DNA of 14,272 bases, from assembly GCA_900313765.1 (NCBI GenBank), contig OMSN01000050.1:1-14272 (forward strand), written 5' to 3'. The notes under the pieces are model-generated. The model saw only the letters and a program-made list of their open reading frames with translations, was not told where the DNA came from and did not search any database. Of this stretch, positions 1-6,043 are shown one piece after another. Every line of letters starts with the position of its first letter. The stretch's first letter is position 1. The DNA is from an uncultured Eubacteriales bacterium (GTDB taxonomy: Bacteria; Bacillota; Clostridia; Lachnospirales; Lachnospiraceae). The position numbers and the translations under genes are program-made.

Positions 1-648
1 CTCATGGATACGGGGGATCTGGATGTCATGGATACCGTAGAGCGGCGCAGGATCAGTTTTCAGCTGCAGATCTATCTGGAGAGCATCAGTCACAATGCAT
101 GCTTTTTCTACTATGACTCCTGCTTTGTCACCGTGACCAACGCCATACCTCAGACTTATCTTATGGATGTGATCGACGGTTTTGTACGAAGAGCGCAGCT
201 GCGTATGCCTGAGCGCAGGGTCTATGTCGGCGTGGGCAGCGCGATGGAGGATATCAGCAGTCTGCCCTATGCTTACCGGCGCGCAAAAGCAGCGGTCCGG
301 AAAGCGATCCGGACCGGTGAATCTGTCGTATGGTTTGACCGTATGGGAAATGAACGGCTTCTGAGTCTAGTTCCGGACCCGAAGCTGCGAAGTGAGCTCG
401 GAGCCGATCTTCTTCAGCCGCTGATCCGGTATGATGAGAAGCACGATACCGGATATGTCCGCACGCTGGAGCTGTACCTTGCCAGCGGCGGGAGCATCAA
501 GGAAGTCTCCGAAAAAATGTACACACACCGCAACACGGTGATCTACCGGATCTCCAGTATCAAGAAACTGCTGAACTGTGACCTGAGCGACCCGGAGGAT
601 CAGCTGAAGTACCGGCTGGCCTGTATACTGCTTCGTCTGCAGACCTGA
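1..648 (+). CDS. PucR/CdaR-type transcriptional regulator, 3' part (5' end outside window)
   Basis: The reading frame is open from the first base of the window, so the true start is probably upstream; the ATG at 4 has no convincing ribosome binding site. About 215 residues are present. The C-terminal third (about residues 150-214) is the helix-turn-helix typical of PucR/CdaR proteins, with the hallmark THRNTVIYRI segment. The part before it (YVGVGSAMEDISSLPYAYRR-like) matches the degenerate GGDEF-like region common in this family. Such proteins bind DNA and usually control uptake or breakdown genes for purines, sugar acids or similar compounds. It ends 10 bp from the convergent metallopeptidase gene. 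The two PfkB kinases nearby could be among its targets, but nothing in the sequence proves this. The family call is firm; the ligand is unknown. Confidence 0.85.
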   Translation, partial: LMDTGDLDVMDTVERRRISFQLQIYLESISHNACFFYYDSCFVTVTNAIPQTYLMDVIDGFVRRAQLRMPERRVYVGVGSAMEDISSLPYAYRRAKAAVRKAIRTGESVVWFDRMGNERLLSLVPDPKLRSELGADLLQPLIRYDEKHDTGYVRTLELYLASGGSIKEVSEKMYTHRNTVIYRISSIKKLLNCDLSDPEDQLKYRLACILLRLQT

Positions 649-658
649 CGCGCCGCTC

Positions 659-1048
659 TCAGGAATGGCTGTGCTGCGCCTTGTATGCGGCGATCCGGAC
701 CGCGTCCTCAATCTCCAGGGAATGCTCTCCCGCAAGGGATTCCAGATGATGCAGGAACTCATGCCGCAGCACCCGCCACATCTCTGTCTTCAGTCCCTCT
801 TCATCCAGATGTCCGTACACCCGCATGAAGGAACCGTAATAAAGGACTACGAACCGGCTCAGATGCGGATCCCTGTGATATTCCCCCAGGACCAGAAGAT
901 CATCCCCCTGCGACGCAGGATGGATCCTGACACCTTCCCTTGCCATGACGCCTCCGTCCAGTTTCCGGAAGAATTCCTCCGGCAGCTGGCAGGCAAGCTC
1001 ATAGGTCAGTTCTTCAAACCGTTCAAATGTGATCATCGGCGCTTCCAT
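659..1048 (-). CDS. Small metallopeptidase-family protein (HExxH, minimal zincin type)
   Basis: This is a 129-residue protein, or 125 if the second ATG at 1036 is used. It carries HEFLHHLESLAGE at about residues 96-108, an HExxH zinc-binding motif near the C-terminus, followed by an acidic LEIED stretch. The layout fits the small zincin-like metallopeptidase family once named DUF1025. It has no signal peptide or membrane segment, so it is probably cytoplasmic. Substrates of the family are not known. The ATG at 1048 directly abuts the stop codon of the upstream kinase gene (1049-1051), so the two genes very likely share one mRNA. The start is uncertain: the MITFERF start at 1036 gives the N-terminus I would expect for the family, while the ATG at 1048 would allow translational coupling. 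The role together with a kinase is unclear. Confidence 0.8.
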   Translation of the reverse strand: MEAPMITFERFEELTYELACQLPEEFFRKLDGGVMAREGVRIHPASQGDDLLVLGEYHRDPHLSRFVVLYYGSFMRVYGHLDEEGLKTEMWRVLRHEFLHHLESLAGEHSLEIEDAVRIAAYKAQHSHS

Positions 1049-2002
1049 TCAACCCTGTCCGCGGCCGGGGATATGCAGATCGAATTCATCCGGCAGGAAC
1101 CTCGGGCACACGCTTTCCTTCGTGGCTATGACAGAGGCTGCCAGACGGGTCCCGATGGCACAGGAATCCTTCAGGTCCTTGCCGTAGGTCAGTCCTATGG
1201 CAACACCGGCAAAAAAGGCGTCCCCGGCACCGGTGGTGTCGATGACTTCCGTCTTCTGTGCCGGACACATTCCGCACTCACCGCCCAGCTGCGCATAGAC
1301 GGCTCCTCTCTCCCCCAGTGTCACGATCATCATGGGAATCTGTGCCTGCTCGATCCGGCGCCGCAGGACCTCCTGCAGCTGCTCCGGATCCATTTCCTCA
1401 TAATCTTCGGAAAACAGGATCCCGGCCTCCTGCTCATTGCAGACAATGCACCCTGTCTTCTTCAGCAGATCTCTCCGCTCCATCGCGATCGACATATTGG
1501 AGACCACCGCATAGACCGTCTTGTTGTATTTTTCTGCGAGGGCGAACGCTTTCTTCATGATCGCGGGATCCATGTCGATCTCCACGATCACACTGTCCGC
1601 ACCTTCGAAGATCTCATCGCCCTTCTCATCCAGAATATTTCCGATCTCGCTCAGGTCAGGCCTCTTGGAGATCGAACCGACCACATCCCCGTTGTTGTCA
1701 AACAGGGCAAGCCAGGTCCCCAGACCGTCCTCTGTGCGTCTCATGTATTCCGTGTTGACCCTGTGATGATTCAGTTTCTCGATCACGTCCGCCCCGGTGC
1801 CAGTCTGATCCACCAGGCTGACAAACGTGGGTTCCAGTTCAACGTTGGCGATGTCTTCCACCACATTGCGGGCGACTCCGCCATGCACCTGCACAACACG
1901 GCCGGCATTTCTTCCGCCCGGAATGTACTGTGCGATCGGGTATCCCTTGATATCTACAAATGACGCTCCCAGAACAACGATTCCATTACGCTTTTTCATC
2001 AT
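1049..2002 (-). CDS. PfkB-family carbohydrate/nucleoside kinase
   Basis: This 317-residue protein has the PfkB/ribokinase fold signatures. Near the N-terminus is a substrate-binding GG-type segment (VHGGVARNVVEDIANV), and at about residues 255-266 is the ATP-site motif DTTGAGDAFFAG, with D261 as the expected catalytic base. It should phosphorylate a sugar or nucleoside in the cytoplasm with ATP. The exact substrate cannot be read from the sequence, and several PfkB subgroups (adenosine, pseudouridine, fructose-type) would fit. Two ATGs lie in tandem at 2002 and 1999. The GAGGG ribosome binding site sits better for the second (about 6 bases away), so the real protein may be 316 residues. It is followed without a gap by the metallopeptidase gene, and faces a second PfkB kinase across a shared upstream region. 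Confidence 0.9.
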   Translation of the reverse strand: MMKKRNGIVVLGASFVDIKGYPIAQYIPGGRNAGRVVQVHGGVARNVVEDIANVELEPTFVSLVDQTGTGADVIEKLNHHRVNTEYMRRTEDGLGTWLALFDNNGDVVGSISKRPDLSEIGNILDEKGDEIFEGADSVIVEIDMDPAIMKKAFALAEKYNKTVYAVVSNMSIAMERRDLLKKTGCIVCNEQEAGILFSEDYEEMDPEQLQEVLRRRIEQAQIPMMIVTLGERGAVYAQLGGECGMCPAQKTEVIDTTGAGDAFFAGVAIGLTYGKDLKDSCAIGTRLAASVIATKESVCPRFLPDEFDLHIPGRGQG

Positions 2003-2210
2003 ATGCCCTCTTTAAGCCATTCTCTGGCAGTTCTGCAACAAGCTGTGTCTGTATCCGGTCCTCTACAGGGGGATGTCTGATTGCACTATACCCCGGGTAA
2101 GAGGATCGGTGCAAGGCAAAAATGTAATTGGCAAACTGCTCATTTTGGAGCAAAATAGAAGCAGACATGATATCTGCAGATTGTGCCCTATTATCGCAGG
2201 AGGTTTGCCA
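2003..2210. promoter_or_regulatory. Divergent control region between the two PfkB kinase genes
   Basis: This 208-bp region has no gene of its own. On the plus strand a candidate promoter is TTGGCA (2128-2133), a 17-bp spacer and CAAAAT (2151-2156), read towards the kinase at 2211. On the minus strand a weaker candidate is TTGCAC (2114-2109), 18 bp and TATAGT (2090-2085), read towards the kinase ending at 1049. An 11-nt near-palindrome TACCCCGGGTA (2089-2099) lies inside the minus promoter. A perfect 10-bp palindrome ATCTGCAGAT (2172-2181) lies inside the plus leader. Either could be an operator, but neither was matched to a known regulator. The promoter calls are by eye. Confidence 0.45.
2198..2203 (+). 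promoter_or_regulatory. Ribosome binding site deciding the start of the second PfkB kinase
   Basis: A perfect AGGAGG lies 7 bases before the ATG at 2211. The frame is open further upstream to 2073, but that extension has no ribosome binding site and overlaps the predicted promoter, so 2211 is the start. Confidence 0.85.
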
Positions 2211-3131
2211 ATGAAGGTTCTATGTATCGGTCTGGCTGTCATGGATATATCCGCAAGGCCTATCAGCCAGGCGGCGGTCTGGCAGGAGAAACAGAGTATC
2301 GATGAGATCTCCATTCAGCTGGGAGGAGACGCAGTGAATCAGTGTGTCTATCTCAACAAACTGGAGATGGATCCCGGACTGTGCATCAGTGTCGGAGCCG
2401 ACAGCACCGGGCAGATGCTCAAGGGTGCCCTGCAGCAGCAGGGAATCGACATCTCCAAGGTCTGCGTCAAGGAAAATAACCGGACCGGCACTTCTCTGGT
2501 CATCATCGACGGCAATGGAGAGCGCCGTATCTTTTCCGCCACGGGAGCGGAGAGAATGATCGATATGGAGGATCTTCCATACCCATTTCCCGCTGATCTG
2601 CGTGCGATCTCTCTGGCAAGCCTGTTCGGACTGGATCATCTGGAGAGAAACGGTCTGGAAGACTATCTCAGGGAAGCCCGCTCGAAGGGGATCCTTGTAT
2701 TTGCAGATACGATCTATGACAAATTCGGTATCGGCCTGAAAGGTGTCTCACATCTGTTCCCTCAGATCGATTACTTCCTTCCCAGCAGTTATGAGGCTGC
2801 AACACTGACCGGAACCACTACGCCGCAGGAGACATCTGCCGTCCTCAGGGAACTTGGTGTCGGGACTGCCATCATCAAATGCGGAGCGGAAGGTGTCTGG
2901 GTGGATGGTCCCGCCTTCCGGGGACAGATCCCGGCCATGAAGGTGGATCCTCTGGATACTACCGGTGCCGGCGACTGTTTTGCTGCCTGCCTGATCTCCC
3001 TGCTCCTGAAGGGATATTCCGTGGAAGAAGCCTGCCGGCTCTCCTGCCGCGCATCCTCCTGGAGCACCCTGTCCCTCGGGGCTTCCACCGCGAATCTGAC
3101 CTGGGATGTAATCGAATCTCTCCGGAAATAA
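2211..3131 (+). CDS. PfkB-family carbohydrate/nucleoside kinase
   Basis: This 306-residue cytoplasmic kinase begins MKVLCIGLAVMDI, the first strand and substrate-site segment of the family. It has a substrate-binding GGDAVNQCVYL segment at about residues 38-48 and the ATP-site motif DTTGAGDCFAAC at about 249-260 (D255 is the predicted catalytic base). It is only distantly similar to the neighbouring kinase on the other strand, so this is not a recent duplication. The substrate is not identifiable by eye. The gene is probably monocistronic, since only 7 bp separate its stop codon from the convergent AzlD gene, and no clear hairpin terminator lies in that gap. The family call is firm. Confidence 0.9.
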   Translation: MKVLCIGLAVMDISARPISQAAVWQEKQSIDEISIQLGGDAVNQCVYLNKLEMDPGLCISVGADSTGQMLKGALQQQGIDISKVCVKENNRTGTSLVIIDGNGERRIFSATGAERMIDMEDLPYPFPADLRAISLASLFGLDHLERNGLEDYLREARSKGILVFADTIYDKFGIGLKGVSHLFPQIDYFLPSSYEAATLTGTTTPQETSAVLRELGVGTAIIKCGAEGVWVDGPAFRGQIPAMKVDPLDTTGAGDCFAACLISLLLKGYSVEEACRLSCRASSWSTLSLGASTANLTWDVIESLRK

Positions 3132-3138
3132 TAACGGA

Positions 3139-3468
3139 TCACACGAACACGGTCTGAATCAGGATCATATAGAGCACCGTCCCGCAGACGATGCTCAGGA
3201 TCGTGTTACGCTTCCAGACATGCAGGGCGGCCACCACCGCCACGCAGATCGCAGAGGGCAGCCATCGCGACAGGGCTGTGAACTGAACGCTGCGCAGGCA
3301 GTAGACGATCAGCATCCCCATGATCGCATAGGGAAGAACGCTGCCCAGATACAGGATATACTCCGGAACCCTGCGCCTTCCGCTGAATGCCGCAAAAGGA
3401 AGGAAACGCAGCAGCATGGTCACTCCTGCGACCACCAGGATCAGCACGATCGAATGCAGTGTATTCAT
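3139..3468 (-). CDS. azlD: AzlD-family branched-chain amino-acid transport protein
   Basis: This 109-residue, very hydrophobic protein starts MNTLHSIVLI and has about four membrane segments. The conserved LRFLPFAAF segment near residues 20-28 and the LPYAIMGMLIVYCLR segment near 45-60 are typical of AzlD. AzlD is the small partner of AzlC; the pair exports branched-chain amino acids (and toxic analogues such as azaleucine in Bacillus subtilis). The start at 3468 is set by a 4-bp ATGA overlap with the azlC stop codon and a GGAGG site just upstream inside azlC, which points to translational coupling. A longer open frame to 3663 is only the azlC shadow. The substrate is inferred from the family. 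Confidence 0.88.
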   Translation of the reverse strand: MNTLHSIVLILVVAGVTMLLRFLPFAAFSGRRRVPEYILYLGSVLPYAIMGMLIVYCLRSVQFTALSRWLPSAICVAVVAALHVWKRNTILSIVCGTVLYMILIQTVFV

Positions 3469-4199
3469 CGCATTTCCTCCTTTGTCCCTGTTCTGTTCTC
3501 CTCTTCCGGATCTCTTCGTTTTGCCAGGAACGGCACGGACAGCAGAATCGTGATGAGAATCATCGCCGGGATCAGGAACCTGCTGCTGCCAAACACAAGC
3601 AGGCAGAGGATCGAGGCACCCAGTCCCGTCAGTGCGCTCCGGTGCTCCCTGGATGTCATCCACTGTTCCACAAAGATCGTGACAAACAGGGCTGTCATGG
3701 AGAAATCAATTCCCGTCGTATTGAAATTCAGTACCGATCCGAGGACGGCTCCGGTCACCGAGCCAAACACCCAGTAGAAATGATCGAACGCGGTCACCAG
3801 CAGGCAGTACAGCTCTGTCTGCTGCCGGTCCGGCGGATCTTCTCTGCCGTCGCACAGCAGAGAATAGGTCTCATCGGTCAGCCCGAAGATCAGATAGGGC
3901 TTGCTTTTCTTCATGCCCCGGTATCTGCCGATCATGGAGACTCCGTAGAAGAGATGCCTTGCATTGACCATCACAGTCATCAGCGCAGCCTGCAGCGGCG
4001 ATGCTGCCGTTGCCAGAAGGTCCACTGTCACATACTGCATGGATCCTGCGAAAATAAAAATGCTGCACGCTGCAGTCCACACGGGACCGTACCCCCTGTC
4101 GCTCATCAGGATTCCGAATCCCATTCCAAGGACCACATAGGCAGCCATGACCGGAAGGGTCCGGATGAACGCCTTCCGGATGATATCTTTCTTACTCAT
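3465..4199 (-). CDS. azlC: AzlC-family branched-chain amino-acid exporter subunit
   Basis: This is a 244-residue membrane protein. Family hallmarks include the N-terminal AFIRTLPVMAAYVVLGMGFG segment, the FIFAGSMQYV segment around residues 48-57, the VNARHLFYG motif near 78-86, and FGLTDETYSLL near 104-114. With AzlD it forms an exporter of branched-chain amino acids across the cytoplasmic membrane. The length is normal and no damage is seen. The start at 4199 lies 17 bp after the stop codon of a broken ABC ATPase gene on the same strand, and its own ribosome binding site is poor (GGGG only). It may therefore depend on a promoter upstream of, or hidden within, the decayed transporter genes. 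Confidence 0.9.
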   Translation of the reverse strand: MSKKDIIRKAFIRTLPVMAAYVVLGMGFGILMSDRGYGPVWTAACSIFIFAGSMQYVTVDLLATAASPLQAALMTVMVNARHLFYGVSMIGRYRGMKKSKPYLIFGLTDETYSLLCDGREDPPDRQQTELYCLLVTAFDHFYWVFGSVTGAVLGSVLNFNTTGIDFSMTALFVTIFVEQWMTSREHRSALTGLGASILCLLVFGSSRFLIPAMILITILLSVPFLAKRRDPEEENRTGTKEEMR

Positions 4200-4216
4200 A
4201 AAACCCCAGACTGCTC

Positions 4217-4791
4217 TTACAGCGGAAACTTCCTGCAGAATTCCAGACCGCTCTCATCCCGCTGTACAAACACAATTCCTTTGTGTCCGGCTTTGTCACG
4301 AATATACGTGATCACCCGGCTTCGAAGATCACTGTCCATCCCCCGGAACGGCTCATCCAGAAGGAGGAGATCCGACGGGATGATACAGGCGCGGATCATG
4401 ACCACAAGCCTGCGCTCTGTTTCATTTAATTCACACACCGGGACTGTCTGGCGGTCCTGCGGAAGGAACCGGCTCAGTTCTTCGGCCGCAACCGTTTCGG
4501 ACAGACGCTCATTCACCATCGCCACATTCTCAACTGCGGAGAACTGTTCACACAGACGGTCTTCCTGGAACACTACACCTGCATTCACATTTGCATACTT
4601 GTAGTCTCCCAGCAGATTCACGGACCCGCTGTCCGGCTTCTCCAGACCCAGGATCAGGCGAAGATTGTCTTTCCGCTTCCTGAGGGGCCGGTGAGAAGCC
4701 AGCAGTCTTCCGACGCGATCTGCCAGTTGATATCCTTCAGGATCTGCTTCCCGGAGACAGATTTGCATATATTCTCCAGCTGAATCGTCAT
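4217..4791 (-). pseudogene. Frameshifted ABC transporter ATPase (NitT/TauT-like)
   Basis: The gene starts at the ATG at 4791, 9 bases after a perfect AAGGAGG (4807-4801). The first 45 codons read MTIQLENICK... and include an intact Walker A, GPSGSGKT (residues 35-42). That frame then hits TGA at 4656-4654. The rest of the protein continues in the next frame (RLILGLEKPDSG... to the stop at 4217). Adding one base around 4664-4665 would restore GKTTLRLILG, so a single-base deletion, or a sequencing error, explains the break. The ancestral protein would be about 191 residues. The C-terminal half keeps Walker B (LLLLDEPF), but the LSGGQ signature has become LNETE and the switch-histidine region reads VQRDESG, which suggests long-standing decay rather than a recent hit. 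Confidence 0.85.
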
Positions 4792-4970
4792 CTGTGAGAT
4801 CCTCCTTTTTGTTTTTTCCCGCCATCCGACGCTCCCACTCCGCTCTTCCTGTTGATCAGTTTAGACAGACCGGGCATCTTTGCCGGAAGGATGATGTATT
4901 TCATTCTTGCCTTTTTCGGAACGTGAAACACCTCCGCCATCTCCAGCAGTTTCGGATCCACCTCTCCCAT
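4788..4970 (-). pseudogene. Remnant of an ABC transporter permease
   Basis: This 60-residue open frame starts MGEVDPKLLEMAEVF. It contains the cytoplasmic EAA-type loop of NitT/TauT-type permeases (LEMAEVFHVPKKARMKYIILPA), the part that contacts the ATPase. The normal family member is about 250 residues with five or six membrane segments; here the N-terminal membrane part is missing. The text also jumps from LPAKMPGL to a tail-like SKLINRK stretch, so the C-terminal membrane segments are probably deleted too. It has a good AGGAGG site 6 bases before its ATG, and its stop overlaps the ATPase start as ATGA, the normal coupling for such operons. It could still be translated as a short peptide. 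The family assignment rests on this one loop motif. Confidence 0.7.
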
Positions 4971-4992
4971 GTTATTCCTCCTCTTTATGAAA

Positions 4993-5030
4993 AGATCCTG
5001 CCGGCCATATTGTGGAAGCCGGCAGGATCT
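4993..5030 (-). terminator. Hairpin terminator after the STAS/kinase operon
   Basis: A perfect 13-bp inverted repeat, AGATCCTGCCGGC (4993-5005) and GCCGGCAGGATCT (5018-5030), encloses a 12-nt loop. Read on the minus strand, the stem is followed by a short T run (TTTTC across 4993-4989). It lies 50 bp past the stop codon of the anti-sigma kinase. The T run is short, so termination may be partial and could let some transcription reach the ABC remnant and azlCD. Confidence 0.75.
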
Positions 5031-5080
5031 GCACTCCTTGCAATGATCTTCAGGGCAGAATTCTCAATACTGCAGTTTTC

Positions 5081-5488
5081 TTACAGGTTCTTCTTCAGCT
5101 TCAGTATATTCTGTCCGTCTTTATATTCATATTCAACATGGTCCATGGCTTTCTTCGTCATGAAGATCCCCAGCCCCCCGATGCGCCTCCTGGACGCAGG
5201 AAGTCCCACATCCGGATCTTTCCTGGTGAGCGGATTAAACGGAATACCATTATCAATAAAGGTGATGATCACAACCGGCTCTTCGGAGACATCGATACGG
5301 ACAGTCGCATTTCCCTTCCCGGGAGCATATGCATAGTTCGCGATGTTTACAAAAACCTCCTCTGCGGCAATGCTTATCTGCATCCGGGCTTTCATACTGC
5401 ATCTGGTGTTCTCCAGATTCTGTTCGATGAATCCCATCACTTTAGGAAGATTTTTCACTGCAGCCTCGATCACCAATTCACTCTGCAT
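5081..5488 (-). CDS. RsbW/SpoIIAB-like anti-sigma serine kinase (HATPase domain)
   Basis: This 135-residue cytoplasmic protein is made of a single GHKL ATPase domain. The N box EEVFVNIANYAY is at residues 43-54 (N48 binds Mg-ATP), the G1 box DNGIPFNP at 79-86, and the G2 box GGLGIFMTKKAMD at 104-116. Members of this family bind a sigma factor or other target, and are switched off when an unphosphorylated STAS partner captures them; they inactivate that partner by phosphorylating a serine. The gene directly follows the STAS gene (51 bp) with an AAAGGAGG site 6 bases before the ATG, the usual gene order for such pairs. Its client is not proven: the only sigma factor in the window is ECF-like, not of the SigB/SigF type. 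Family confidence is high; the target is inferred. Confidence 0.88.
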   Translation of the reverse strand: MQSELVIEAAVKNLPKVMGFIEQNLENTRCSMKARMQISIAAEEVFVNIANYAYAPGKGNATVRIDVSEEPVVIITFIDNGIPFNPLTRKDPDVGLPASRRRIGGLGIFMTKKAMDHVEYEYKDGQNILKLKKNL

Positions 5489-5539
5489 TGTCCGCCTCCT
5501 TTGTCCTCATGCTGCATCTTCCGGCATAGAGCGGCCGGA

Positions 5540-5839
5540 TCATTCGATGGTCAGAACATCCACAAAACCTGTCACTTCAAAGATCTCCATAACCGTCTCA
5601 TTCACATGGATCACCTTCATGGAGCCCTGGCTGTTCATTGTCTTCTGTGCGGACAGGAGTACGCGAAGTCCTGCGGAGGAGATATACTCCAGTTTTTCAA
5701 AATCCATGACCAGTTCGGTCACGCCGTCCAGAGAGTTCTTCAGTTCCGTCTCCAGATCCGGAGATGTAATCGTATCGAGTCTTCCTTCCAGAACAACCGT
5801 AAGTGTTCCGCCATCTGCCTTCTTGTTAATGTTTAACAT
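5540..5839 (-). CDS. STAS-domain anti-anti-sigma factor (RsbV/SpoIIAA-like)
   Basis: This 99-residue single STAS domain has the core segment FEKLEYISSAGLRVLLSAQK at about residues 47-66. S55, the second serine of SSAG, aligns with the serine phosphorylated by the kinase in SpoIIAA and RsbV. In its dephosphorylated state such a protein binds the partner kinase and frees its client. The start is fixed by AAGGAGG (5852-5846) 6 bases before the ATG. It forms a two-gene operon with the kinase downstream. The likely phosphatase that reactivates it is the SpoIIE-type protein at the right edge of the window, encoded 7 kb away in the same locus. Confidence 0.9.
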   Translation of the reverse strand: MLNINKKADGGTLTVVLEGRLDTITSPDLETELKNSLDGVTELVMDFEKLEYISSAGLRVLLSAQKTMNSQGSMKVIHVNETVMEIFEVTGFVDVLTIE

Positions 5840-5853
5840 GATATACCTCCTTC

Positions 5854-5878
5854 ATATGGCGGCTGGATCCGCCGATAT
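5854..5878 (-). promoter_or_regulatory. Leader hairpin next to the STAS ribosome binding site
   Basis: In the minus-strand leader, ATATCGGCGG pairs with CCGCCATAT around a 6-nt loop, with one bulged C. The foot of the stem is 1 base from the AAGGAGG site of the STAS gene. It could tune translation or stabilise the mRNA end. The role is a guess; the pairing is seen directly. Confidence 0.45.
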
Positions 5879-5898
5879 CTCTTATTATCTCAACCCAT

Positions 5899-5927
5899 AC
5901 TATATCATAAGTACTACGGGCAAACAA
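5899..5927 (-). promoter_or_regulatory. Promoter of the STAS/kinase operon
   Basis: On the minus strand an extended -10 element, TG-A-TATAGT (5907-5899), lies 17 bp from a weak -35 TTGTTT (5927-5922). The extended -10 can make up for the poor -35. The predicted leader is about 50 nt. It faces the promoter of the condensation gene back to back. It was called by eye as a housekeeping-sigma promoter. Confidence 0.55.
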
Positions 5928-5941
5928 AGTGACTTTTTATT

Positions 5942-5971
5942 TTGCCAGAAGAAATGAAACTATATTATAAT
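5942..5971 (+). promoter_or_regulatory. Strong promoter of the condensation-domain gene
   Basis: TTGCCA (5942-5947), an 18-bp spacer and a perfect TATAAT (5966-5971) form a good housekeeping-type promoter. It lies inside the open frame that reaches back to 5942, so translation must start downstream of it. This supports the ATG at 6044 as the gene start. Confidence 0.65.
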
Positions 5972-6043
5972 CGTTACATCTTTGTAGAAGGCATCCCTTT
6001 ATATCAGCAGACAGAAGTTCCGGTTTCCGGACAGGGTGAGAAC

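Noticed and set aside
665..1963. A 432-codon open frame on the plus strand
   Set aside because: It is the antisense shadow of the metallopeptidase and PfkB kinase genes. Its translation is rich in His, Arg and Gln, without family features, whereas the minus strand shows clear HExxH and GAGD motifs.
3132..3138. Possible bidirectional terminator between the second kinase and azlD
   Set aside because: Only 7 bases separate the stops, and no inverted repeat with a T run was found across the junction.
3139..3663. A longer AzlD with a 65-residue N-terminal extension
   Set aside because: The extension is out-of-frame azlC sequence with no family match. The ATG at 3468 has the coupling overlap and a ribosome binding site.
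3387..4604. A 405-codon open frame on the plus strand
   Set aside because: It is the shadow of azlD, azlC and the ABC ATPase remnant; its composition is not protein-like and those minus-strand genes have strong family signatures.
4217..4825. An intact 202-residue ABC protein starting at 4825
   Set aside because: Its first 50 or so residues are the wrong frame. The true N-terminus with Walker A starts at 4791 behind AAGGAGG in another frame, so this is a frameshifted gene and not an intact one.
5343..5957. A 204-codon plus-strand open frame across the STAS and kinase genes
   Set aside because: It is antisense to two well-supported genes and runs through their divergent promoter region.
5942..6043. 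N-terminal extension of the condensation protein to a TTG at 5942
   Set aside because: There is no ribosome binding site, and a near-consensus promoter with perfect TATAAT lies inside this stretch.
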